Assembly (NCBI GenBank): GCA_900548135.1
Contig: URJC01000121.1
Location: 1 to 7,406 of the forward strand
Source: an uncultured Odoribacter sp.
GTDB lineage: Bacteria > Bacteroidota > Bacteroidia > Bacteroidales > Marinifilaceae
DNA: 7,406 bases
Direction of reading: 5' to 3'
Made by a program: the position numbers and the translations under genes
Notes under the pieces: model-generated
Told to the model about the DNA's origin: nothing
The model's database searches: none
What the model saw: the letters and a program-made list of their open reading frames with translations, nothing else
Part shown: positions 1-5,874 of the stretch, one piece after another
Layout of the letters: the number at the start of each line of letters is the position of its first letter
Numbering within the stretch: position 1 is the stretch's first letter

Positions 1-1721
1 GTACGATAAGTATAGGTTGCATCCTTTTCAACCAATGCCAACCAGGTCGTCAACGCCGGTGATAAAGTCCGGCTGACTTCGTAGGCATCATTCTTTGCAT
101 AACTATTGACAATAGTAGCTGTAGCAGAAGCATCTTCCAAAAGGATTTTCCCTTCCCCGATCTGAATATAACTTCCCTGTTTTTGAGTTTCATACCAGGT
201 AGGAGTACCATTCAAAATGTCATCCGTCAATTTAAAAGGTAAAATGTGATTATTCACAAAATCAGTCAACGCAGAAGAGGCAACAGAAGAACCATTTAAA
301 AGAATAGCAACATTTTCCAAGGTAGTCCCCGGATCATTAATAGTATATCCTACCTCTGCCAGGGCTGCATCCGAAGGAATGAATAAAGTCACTTCAGACT
401 CCGCATTCGCCAAAGATGGGAGCAAACCAGATTTTGCCAGCATATAAGCAAATATATGATAACTCGGAGATTGGAATACCTGACGGGTAACTGCATTAAA
501 AATAGCCGGAGCCTGAACTTTATTAATCCCAATAAAAGCTCCATTGACACACATCTCTTTTGCAACGGCATCCACATCCGGATCAAAGGTATACTTATAT
601 CCCCAGGAATTCCGGATGACTTCTTTAATCCGATCCGGGAAAGCCGGATTATTTACCAGTATGTGATTTTCCAACAAATAATACAACAACAATTTATCCA
701 TAGTATCATAAGAATCATACTGATCCGGAAGCGTAGTCTGGGGATCCTTCCAATAGTCCTGAAAAAATTCCTCCATCGCTTCGTTTGTGGGTATAAATGC
801 ATTATAAGCAGTTGAAAACTGAGGAGTTTCCCATACTCCATTACTGGTCCACTCATCAGCCAGACAAGATAACGGGAAATTTTTCGTGGATTCAGTTCCT
901 ATGGTAAACAAAGAATCCCCGACAGCCGCATATTTCTTTGAAGCATTTGCATTATAAGTAAAAGTCAGAAATTTATCAAAGATAGATTTGGCAATAGAAA
1001 ACCGTTCATCATTCTCCATCGCTTCATAAACCGTATGAAGCGGCTCAATAACCTGATCTATTGTATACAAATAACCATTATCCGTTTCTATTTCATCACT
1101 GGTAAGCTGAGCATTTGCAGCTGCTATACCCCGTTCACTTTTCCAGGTTGAATTGGGATAAAAGTATTCGTAATTATAGCTTTCACCTATTCCCAAAGAA
1201 GAAAACAAGTTGGATGTAAACACCGGCAAATAACGGGTATTGCTATATACTTTCACATCCCTCCGCACTTTTTCATTGTAAAACGTACGAATAGGAGGTG
1301 TTACCACTGTTGGATGTTTGTAATTCACTCCAGGCAAATCTTCCATTCCTGTCTGAGGCTGAAAATTAGTCAATTCCTGACGCCGATAAGCAAATCTCAT
1401 AATATGTTGCCCCACTAACTGACTTAATTCCACAGAGTCAATTCCGTCTAATCCATTGGCAATATTATGCTTCTTAAAATAAGCATTAAAAGCATCATCA
1501 TCCGGAACAAAAAGCGTCGACAATCCCTTGCCATCCAATAAATCCCGATAACCGATGCGATTGATAGCATCCAGAAAAATCGTATAATTTCCCCGACCTT
1601 CCAGAATTTCATAAGGAGTGCCTCTCTTCAACCCATCTCCCGTCACTTCCTCTTTCTTTTTCCATTCGTCACTACAGGCATAAAATACAAATAGCAACAA
1701 CATCACGGTTAAAATTTTCAT
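1..1721 (-). CDS. Multi-domain fasciclin (FAS1) lipoprotein, C-terminus beyond left edge
   Basis: I translated the minus strand from ATG at 1721-1719; it stays open for 573 codons to the window edge, so the C-terminus is missing. Residues 1-16 form a short lipoprotein signal ending FYAC, with Cys16 as the predicted lipidated residue. It is followed by Ser-Asp-Glu, resembling the acidic export signal known to send Bacteroidota lipoproteins to the cell surface. At least three FAS1-type repeats are visible. Each has the hallmark hydrophobic-Pro strand followed by an acidic or polar turn: FVPDD near residue 71, FIPTNEA near 309 and LFIPSDAAL near 447. Repeat 1 closes with YLYTIDQVIEP near 217-227. 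FAS1 domains mediate adhesion or ligand binding outside the cell, and in Bacteroidota such lipoproteins often lie beside SusC/SusD pairs. None is visible here, but the gene reads leftward out of the window. The family call is firm; the ligand is unknown. Confidence 0.88.
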   Translation of the reverse strand, partial: MKILTVMLLLFVFYACSDEWKKKEEVTGDGLKRGTPYEILEGRGNYTIFLDAINRIGYRDLLDGKGLSTLFVPDDDAFNAYFKKHNIANGLDGIDSVELSQLVGQHIMRFAYRRQELTNFQPQTGMEDLPGVNYKHPTVVTPPIRTFYNEKVRRDVKVYSNTRYLPVFTSNLFSSLGIGESYNYEYFYPNSTWKSERGIAAANAQLTSDEIETDNGYLYTIDQVIEPLHTVYEAMENDERFSIAKSIFDKFLTFTYNANASKKYAAVGDSLFTIGTESTKNFPLSCLADEWTSNGVWETPQFSTAYNAFIPTNEAMEEFFQDYWKDPQTTLPDQYDSYDTMDKLLLYYLLENHILVNNPAFPDRIKEVIRNSWGYKYTFDPDVDAVAKEMCVNGAFIGINKVQAPAIFNAVTRQVFQSPSYHIFAYMLAKSGLLPSLANAESEVTLFIPSDAALAEVGYTINDPGTTLENVAILLNGSSVASSALTDFVNNHILPFKLTDDILNGTPTWYETQKQGSYIQIGEGKILLEDASATATIVNSYAKNDAYEVSRTLSPALTTWLALVEKDATYTYR

Positions 1722-1760
1722 ATTTATTTACTTTGGTTATTGATATTTCATCACTACTAT

Positions 1761-2010
1761 TAAAACGTTCGTTAAATTTTGTGATTCTCTGAAATTTAAT
1801 GGATGTGATGAACGAGTAACAATGAATGGACATGGCTAAAGTTACCTTGAACTTAATTTAAGCGTATTTAACAGATTGAAAAACAGGATTTATTGAAAGG
1901 ATGAATATTAAATGCGGAATAATCAGAATTGACAAAGCTCTTACAGGTTCTATAAATTTTATGAACCTTAAAATCTTGACAAACTTTTAACTAAAAAAAC
2001 GAACGTTTTA
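1761..2010. repeat. 13-bp exact inverted repeat with ends 250 bp apart
   Basis: TAAAACGTTCGTT at 1761-1773 is the exact reverse complement of AACGAACGTTTTA at 1998-2010. The match stops on both sides. Each arm contains the palindrome AACGTT and the small dyad AACG-TT-CGTT, which resembles LacI-family operator cores. The left arm lies 40-52 bp upstream of the FAS1 start codon. Two readings are possible: paired operator half-sites for one regulator that could loop the DNA, or the ends of a small degenerate non-autonomous element. Both arms end in TA, but that proves nothing because TA is its own reverse complement. Confidence 0.6.
1945..1968. repeat. Small hairpin, AGGTTC/GAACCT arms
   Basis: AGGTTC at 1945-1950 pairs with GAACCT at 1963-1968. 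The AT-rich interior (ATAAA/TTTAT) could extend the stem past a one-base bulge. No T-run follows on either strand, so it is not a convincing terminator. It lies inside the interval bounded by the 13-bp inverted repeat. Function unknown. Confidence 0.35.
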
Positions 2011-2013
2011 TTG

Positions 2014-2087
2014 TATTGCAAATGTTGGCACACCAAGCGTCTAACTTTTGTGTGTAAAAATATATTAAACGAAATACATTTGCAATA
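2014..2087. repeat. 12-bp exact inverted repeat with 50-nt loop
   Basis: TATTGCAAATGT at 2014-2025 is the exact reverse complement of ACATTTGCAATA at 2076-2087. Inside the loop, CACAC (2029-2033) can pair with GTGTG (2050-2054). The structure starts only 3 bp after the 13-bp repeat arm at 1998-2010, so the two form one cluster of symmetrical sequence. It could be a pair of regulator sites or a stem-loop. There is no T-run to make it a terminator. Confidence 0.5.
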
Positions 2088-2361
2088 ATCCTAAGTTAAA
2101 AATCAGATTAATTTAAAATTTATTGTCATTTCACACCATACTTAATTATCAATTTTAAAAACGATCTTTTATTTACTTAATAATTTCATATTAAATGTTA
2201 ATAAATAACAATAATTATAAATTATTCAATAAAAATATTACCTCCATAATAGCTCTAAAAGAAAGGGGAAATTCAATTTTAACCTAAAATTAGGATTTCA
2301 TTAAAAGTTTATTTGCCTACTCCTCCCCTCATACTACTTATTTCTTTTCTACAATAAAATG

Positions 2362-2391
2362 TATTTTTGTCATACAAAACTGCTATTTTTG
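2362..2391 (+). promoter_or_regulatory. Candidate promoter boxes for the sigma-54 activator gene
   Basis: The octamer TATTTTTG occurs twice, at 2362-2369 and 2384-2391. Both match the Bacteroidota primary-sigma -7 consensus TAnnTTTG. The second lies 35 bp before the start codon. No TTTG box sits at the expected spacing of about 19-21 bp: the one inside the upstream octamer is only 14 bp away, and upstream of the first octamer there is only a weak TTTC. The -7 calls are therefore better than the full promoter call. An identical octamer precedes lptE. Confidence 0.4.
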
Positions 2392-2426
2392 CAGAAACAG
2401 GGCATTGCACCTATATATAATAAGGT

Positions 2427-3659
2427 ATGGAAGATATACAAGCGATTAAACAACGATTCGAAATTATAGGTAATACCCCGGGCTTAAACCGGGCAATAGA
2501 TGTAGCAACCCAAGTTGCGCCCACTGATTTATCTGTATTAATAACAGGTGAAAGCGGAGTTGGAAAAGAAATATTTCCACGAATCATCCATGCCTACAGC
2601 ACCCGTAAACATGCCCAATACATAGCCGTTAACTGTGGTGCTATTCCCGAAGGAACTATTGATTCGGAATTATTTGGCCATGAAAAAGGGGCTTTCACAG
2701 GCGCAATTTCTGACCGTAAAGGCTATTTCGAAGTAACAGATGGGGGAACTATTTTCCTGGACGAAGTAGGAGAACTTCCTCTGCCAACCCAAGCCCGTTT
2801 GTTGAGAGTATTGGAAACAGGTGAGTTCATCCGGGTTGGTTCATCTAAAGTACAAAAAACAAATGTCCGCGTAATTGCTGCCACAAATTTAGACATACCT
2901 TATGCCGTAAAAAATGGAAAATTCAGGGAAGACCTTTATTACCGGCTCAACACCATCCCTATCAGCCTCCCTCCCCTCCGGGAACGCAAAGAAGATATTC
3001 CACTTTTATTCCGCAAGTTTGCTGCTGATTTCGCAGAAAAATACCGGATGCCGGCAGTAAAACTGACAGAAGATGCCATACAATTACTACAAACGTACCG
3101 ATGGCCAGGAAACATCCGGCAACTCAAAAATGTTACCGAACAAATATCCATCATCGAACAGGAACGTTTAGTTAGTGCCAACACACTACAAAAATACATT
3201 CCTGAACATGATCCGATGCTCCCAACCTTAACTTCCAGTCACGATAATCAAGAAGCCAGTTTCGCTTCTGAAAGGGAGATCTTATACAAAATTCTTTTTG
3301 ACATGAAAAAGGACATGAATGATCTGAAGCGGTTGGTTTACAATCTGATGCAAAACGAATCAACACCAGAAGAAAAGCCGGAACCAACAACCTCCATAGT
3401 CCTCCGGAATCTTTATGAAAAAGGTCCTGCTGAAATCGCTTCTGTTCATACCCCCGCATTCACCCCTGTAAATGAACATATTCAAGAATCAGAAGCTGTC
3501 ATTGAAGAATCGTTCTCGATTGAAGAAAAAGAAAAAGAACTAATTATAAAAGCATTAGAAAAAAATCACGGTAAACGGAAATTAGCAGCCAAAGATCTTG
3601 GCATCTCTGAACGTACACTCTACCGGAAACTAAAAGAATATAATCTGGAAGACGAATAG
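2427..3659 (+). CDS. Sigma-54-dependent transcriptional activator (AAA+/Fis, no receiver domain)
   Basis: This 410-residue bacterial enhancer-binding protein uses ATP hydrolysis to remodel sigma-54 RNA polymerase and open promoters. Visible AAA+ signatures are Walker A GESGVGKE (41-48), the sigma-54-contacting GAFTGA loop (88-93), Walker B GGTIFLDE (106-113), the arginine-rich FREDLYYRL segment (166-174) and sensor II WPGNIRQLKN (226-235). A Fis-type helix-turn-helix fills about 367-407. The AAA+ domain begins almost at residue 1, so the N-terminal response-regulator or ligand domain common in NtrC relatives is absent. A linker of about 120 residues holds a short helical, possibly coiled-coil stretch (281-309) and a Pro/Glu-rich part. 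All core catalytic motifs look intact. AAGG at 2422-2425 is too close to the ATG to act as a normal ribosome-binding site, as is usual in this phylum. Family certain; regulon and signal not shown. A hairpin separates it from lptE. Confidence 0.93.
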   Translation: MEDIQAIKQRFEIIGNTPGLNRAIDVATQVAPTDLSVLITGESGVGKEIFPRIIHAYSTRKHAQYIAVNCGAIPEGTIDSELFGHEKGAFTGAISDRKGYFEVTDGGTIFLDEVGELPLPTQARLLRVLETGEFIRVGSSKVQKTNVRVIAATNLDIPYAVKNGKFREDLYYRLNTIPISLPPLRERKEDIPLLFRKFAADFAEKYRMPAVKLTEDAIQLLQTYRWPGNIRQLKNVTEQISIIEQERLVSANTLQKYIPEHDPMLPTLTSSHDNQEASFASEREILYKILFDMKKDMNDLKRLVYNLMQNESTPEEKPEPTTSIVLRNLYEKGPAEIASVHTPAFTPVNEHIQESEAVIEESFSIEEKEKELIIKALEKNHGKRKLAAKDLGISERTLYRKLKEYNLEDE

Positions 3660-3661
3660 GT

Positions 3662-3706
3662 GAAACCAAAAGTTAATTGTTCCCGGACAGTCTAACTTTT
3701 GGTTTC
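3662..3706 (+). terminator. 14-bp inverted repeat after the activator gene, possible terminator
   Basis: GAAACCAAAAGTTA (3662-3675) and TAACTTTTGGTTTC (3693-3706) are exact reverse complements with a 17-nt loop, starting 2 bp after the stop codon. T-runs follow at 3717-3721 and 3724-3729 rather than directly after the stem, so it is not canonical. It may end the activator transcript or protect its 3' end. Its position just before a predicted lptE promoter fits a boundary between two transcription units. Confidence 0.55.
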
Positions 3707-3711
3707 TAACC

Positions 3712-3742
3712 TTTAGTTTTTAGTTTTTTAATTCTATTTTTG
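3712..3742 (+). promoter_or_regulatory. Predicted Bacteroidota-type promoter for the lptE unit
   Basis: TATTTTTG at 3735-3742 matches the -7 consensus TAnnTTTG. TTTA at 3712-3715, one base off the -33 consensus TTTG, sits 19 bp upstream, within the expected spacing. The -7 box ends 26 bp before the lptE ATG. The promoter would drive lptE, the TPR-like gene and secG. Confidence 0.55.
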
Positions 3743-3768
3743 TCAACAACATCAACAAATTATTATCT

Positions 3769-4290
3769 ATGGGTAAAATCAAATACATATTTTTCATATT
3801 AACGCTTATTCTATGTTGTCAGACCTGTAAAATAGCTAAAGTAACTTATAATATGACAGGAGGTTCTCTAAGTCCTGAAATTAAAACTTTCTCAGTGGAT
3901 TATTTCCCTAATAAGGCTCCTTTAGTTGTTCCTTATCTGAGTTCATCCTTTACGGAAAAACTCACAGAATACATCCGTTCTAAAACAGGATTGAGCCAAC
4001 TTACAGACAACAACGGAGACATCCGGTTCGAAGGACAGATTACAGAATACTCCCAACGTCCTATAGATATACAAAAAGACGAAATTGCAGCTTCCAACCG
4101 CTTGACTATCGGTATTCGTGTAAAATATACCAATACAAAGGAAGAAGAATACGATTTCACTTCATCATTTTCTAATTATGCCGACTATTCAACAGATGCC
4201 GATTTTAACTCTATTGAAGAATCGCTTATAGATGAAATTCTGGAAAAAATCATCGATGATATCTATAATAAAGCCATTGTCAACTGGTAA
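3769..4290 (+). CDS. lptE: LptE-family LPS-assembly lipoprotein
   Basis: The 173-residue product resembles Bacteroidota LptE, the outer-membrane lipoprotein that plugs and helps assemble the LptD translocon for delivering LPS to the cell surface. Residues 1-20 are a lipoprotein signal with a hydrophobic core (6-15) and three candidate cysteines (16, 17 and 20). Cys20 is preferred because family members place the lipidated Cys just before a segment like KVTYNMTGGS. The body shows family features: a polar segment after the N-terminal strand (PEIKTFSVDYFPNKAP), a helix with SSSFTEKLTEYI, and strands such as GDIRFEGQITEYSQRPI and NRLTIGIRVKYTN. No acidic residues follow the Cys, fitting a protein kept on the periplasmic face. 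A 35-bp gap to the next gene suggests co-transcription. The call rests on sequence resemblance and context. Confidence 0.82.
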   Translation: MGKIKYIFFILTLILCCQTCKIAKVTYNMTGGSLSPEIKTFSVDYFPNKAPLVVPYLSSSFTEKLTEYIRSKTGLSQLTDNNGDIRFEGQITEYSQRPIDIQKDEIAASNRLTIGIRVKYTNTKEEEYDFTSSFSNYADYSTDADFNSIEESLIDEILEKIIDDIYNKAIVNW

Positions 4291-4325
4291 TGGTGTATAA
4301 AACAAATATAAAAATAAAATCATAA

Positions 4326-5312
4326 TTGAGTGTGAAAAGTGAAAAACTGGCAGAATGGATACGCCATCCTGAAAAAATCGGAGCTGACGGTTTAAGAGAA
4401 ATAGAAGAACTTGTCAACCGTTATCCTTTTTTTCAAACTGCGCGAATCCTGTATTTGAAGGTTCTCTACTTGCAAGCAGGTTCCCGTTTCCGGAATGAAC
4501 TTAAAGCAGGTACTGTACACATCACAGATCACAAACAACTATTCAGGTATCTAAATAATCAGATTCTTTTCGACAATGAAATAGTCCAATCCATACATAA
4601 TCCTTTAACTGACATCGCAGACAAACGGCTTCGGGAAATCAACGGACATCCGGAGGAGACAAATCAGGGGATACCTGAATGTTCTTCCCGTCTCAATACA
4701 ACGGCTACTCAAGACTTTCCTTATATTTCATCTGATGATAAGGAAATTTCTCATGACAAAGCCGAGGAAAGTTCCGGACAATCCATCCCAGATCTTTCCG
4801 GAATATCCGGAATGATTTCCGAAAAAGAAACCCCATCAACACCGGTATTGTCAATAGATCTGGACCTACTGGAAGAGAATACACCTATTTCCAAGTCTGA
4901 AGAACCGAAAAAAGAAAGTTCGTTACAAACACCTGAAATACTGAGTGGAAGCTATCAACTAACAGAAAAACAACAACCAATATCCCCCATCACAGGGCAA
5001 GCCGGTAAAGAAAAAGGTCAAACCAGAAAACGAAAGAAAAAAGAAGAATTAATTGACCAATTTATTCAATCTGATCCTGTTATGCCTAAAATCAATACCT
5101 CAACCACTGATTATAGGGATTTATCTAAAGAAAATCCCTATAATCAGGAAGAACTTTTTAGTGAAACTTTGGCTAAAATATATGTACGTCAACATTTATA
5201 CGAAAAAGCAATCGCAACTTATATAAAATTAAGTTTGAAATATCCGGAAAAAAGTGTTTACTTTGCAGACCGAATTGAAAAAATTAAAGAGAACATTAAT
5301 AACAAAGAATAA
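4326..5312 (+). CDS. TPR-like protein of unknown function between lptE and secG
   Basis: The product is 328 residues from TTG at 4326. A GTG two codons later (4332) gives an N-terminus MKSEKLAEW that may fit the family better. An in-frame TAA directly upstream (4323-4325) and no nearby ATG make a non-ATG start unavoidable. Residues 1-105 form a helical domain (LAEWIRHPEKIGADGLREIEE followed at once by the LVNRYPFFQTARILYLKVLY segment). About 106-230 is Ser/Pro/Glu-rich and probably disordered. A basic KRKKKEELIDQFI motif (235-247) precedes a C-terminal tetratricopeptide-like helix pair, about 270-323, containing LAKIYVRQHLYEKAIATYIK. No signal peptide or membrane segment is seen, so it is probably cytosolic. 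I recall similar proteins in this position in other Bacteroidota. A scaffold role in envelope biogenesis or secretion is only inferred from its neighbours. Its stop lies 2 bp before secG, so the two are probably translationally linked. Confidence 0.8.
   Translation: MSVKSEKLAEWIRHPEKIGADGLREIEELVNRYPFFQTARILYLKVLYLQAGSRFRNELKAGTVHITDHKQLFRYLNNQILFDNEIVQSIHNPLTDIADKRLREINGHPEETNQGIPECSSRLNTTATQDFPYISSDDKEISHDKAEESSGQSIPDLSGISGMISEKETPSTPVLSIDLDLLEENTPISKSEEPKKESSLQTPEILSGSYQLTEKQQPISPITGQAGKEKGQTRKRKKKEELIDQFIQSDPVMPKINTSTTDYRDLSKENPYNQEELFSETLAKIYVRQHLYEKAIATYIKLSLKYPEKSVYFADRIEKIKENINNKE
5107..5147 (+). repeat. Perfect 16-bp stem-loop inside the TPR-like coding sequence
   Basis: CTGATTATAGGGATTT (5107-5122) and AAATCCCTATAATCAG (5132-5147) are exact reverse complements around a 9-nt loop. 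The stem lies wholly within codons for about residues 261-274, at the junction between the basic motif and the C-terminal TPR-like helices, and 167 bp before the secG start. No T-run follows, so it is not a standard terminator. It could slow ribosomes, act as an RNase site or stabilise the mRNA upstream of secG. None of these roles is shown. Confidence 0.7.
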
Positions 5313-5314
5313 CT

Positions 5315-5677
5315 ATGTACACAGCAATCTCTGTTTTGGTATTCATTATTTGCCTTTTATTAATATTAATCGTATTAGTACAAAATTCAAAAGGAGGCGG
5401 GTTAGCTTCTTCATTTGCATCTTCAAATCAAATTATGGGTGTTAGAAAAACGACCGATTTTCTGGAAAAAGCAACCTGGACCCTTGCCGGAACAATGATG
5501 GTATTATGTGTTCTGGCTGTATTTTTCATCCCATCTCATGAAAACGGAAATCAATCTGCTATTCAGGAACAGTTGAACTCACAACCAGTACAGCAACAAG
5601 CTATTCCATCTTTCCCAAATGTAAATACAGGTGAAGAGGCAACAACTCCGGCTACAACTGAAACTCCGGCTGAATAA
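5315..5677 (+). CDS. secG: Sec translocase subunit SecG
   Basis: This small inner-membrane protein associates with SecYE and assists SecA-driven protein export. The 120-residue product has the SecG plan: a first transmembrane helix (about 3-22), the conserved cytosolic loop QNSKGGGLASSFA (23-35) with the Gly-rich family motif, an amphipathic region with TTDFLEKATW (46-55) and a second transmembrane helix (about 56-72). A polar tail of about 45 residues rich in Gln, Thr, Pro and Glu follows. Such tails vary between species and are usually dispensable. The start codon is 2 bp after the stop of the TPR-like gene, and a strong terminator follows 19 bp after the stop, so secG ends this transcription unit. 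Confidence 0.93.
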   Translation: MYTAISVLVFIICLLLILIVLVQNSKGGGLASSFASSNQIMGVRKTTDFLEKATWTLAGTMMVLCVLAVFFIPSHENGNQSAIQEQLNSQPVQQQAIPSFPNVNTGEEATTPATTETPAE

Positions 5678-5696
5678 TCAGTCTCCGATCAGATAT

Positions 5697-5731
5697 AAAA
5701 TGTCAGTATGTCAGTCATACTGACATTTTTT
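5697..5731 (+). terminator. Intrinsic terminator after secG
   Basis: TGTCAGTATG (5701-5710) pairs perfectly with CATACTGACA (5716-5725) around a 5-nt loop. Flanking AAAA (5697-5700) and TTTT extend the stem to 14 bp, and the T-run 5726-5731 follows at once. This is the classic form of a rho-independent terminator. It separates the lptE-TPR-secG unit from groESL. Its A/T symmetry means it could also work in the opposite direction. Confidence 0.88.
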
Positions 5732-5770
5732 ATTTCCCTCTGTCAGCATTTTTCACCTGTCATACTGACA
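5701..5770. repeat. Cluster of TGTCA-N3-TGACA type repeats
   Basis: TGTCATACTGACA at 5758-5770 is a dyad of TGTCA and TGACA with a 3-bp spacer. The terminator arms carry two near copies, each with one mismatch: 5701-5713 (reading the opposite way) and 5713-5725. TGTCAG also occurs at 5741-5746, where it could pair with CTGACA at 5765-5770. The distal copy is not needed for the terminator, so it may be a duplicated or decayed terminator half, or a protein-binding site upstream of groES. Confidence 0.45.
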
Positions 5771-5848
5771 ACAACACTTCACAATTTTATTTCATTTTCA
5801 ACAAGTTGTATTCATAAATTGTAATATTCTCCTTCCGTCCAGCTTTTT

Positions 5849-5865
5849 TGGCACAGAAAATGATT
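5849..5865 (+). promoter_or_regulatory. Candidate sigma-54 (-24/-12) promoter for groESL
   Basis: TTGGCAC at 5849-5855, preceded by a T-run, matches the -24 element well (GG at 5850-5851). Ten bases later, where GC is expected at -12, the sequence is GA (5862-5863, in context ATGATT), so the -12 element is imperfect. Transcription would begin near 5875, about 100 bp before groES. I found no TAnnTTTG box between the secG terminator and groES, which makes an alternative sigma factor more plausible. The sequence alone does not settle it. Confidence 0.4.
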
Positions 5866-5874
5866 CAAAAGGAT

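Larger units (their letters stand above)
1722..2426. other. 705-bp AT-rich divergent intergenic region, no gene seen
   Basis: This stretch lies between the leftward FAS1 gene and the rightward sigma-54 activator gene. I see no convincing reading frame and no tRNA or rRNA. It contains two sets of inverted repeats in 1761-2087, a small hairpin at 1945-1968 and very AT-rich DNA from about 2100 to 2260. Two TATTTTTG boxes lie just before the activator gene. The long leader on the FAS1 side suggests that gene is individually regulated. I did not find a clean TAnnTTTG box oriented toward FAS1. Confidence 0.7.

Noticed and set aside
456..815. Plus-strand open frame of 119 codons opposite the FAS1 gene, and minus-strand frames at 389-586 and 653-856
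   Set aside because: The FAS1 reading frame runs uninterrupted through the region with recognisable domain motifs; the other frames give no family resemblance and are shadows.
1761..2010. Insertion sequence
   Set aside because: The 250-bp interval contains no transposase frame, and TA at both ends is automatic for such a repeat; it is kept only as an inverted repeat of unknown nature.
2026..2041. TGGCAC before the activator gene as a second sigma-54 site
   Set aside because: The -12 position ten bases after GG reads GT instead of GC and the surrounding element is not TTGCA-like; the hexamer is also partly inside the inverted-repeat loop.
2477..2493. CCCGG-N7-CCGGG hairpin near the start of the activator gene
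   Set aside because: The arms are only 5 bp and lie in coding sequence, which can easily arise by chance.
2939..3459. Minus-strand open frames opposite the sigma-54 activator
   Set aside because: The plus strand encodes conserved AAA+ and linker sequence here, and the antisense translations are low-complexity without motifs.
5254..5445. Overlapping plus-strand frame across the TPR-secG junction
   Set aside because: It overlaps the ends of two well-supported genes in another frame and shows no protein features of its own.
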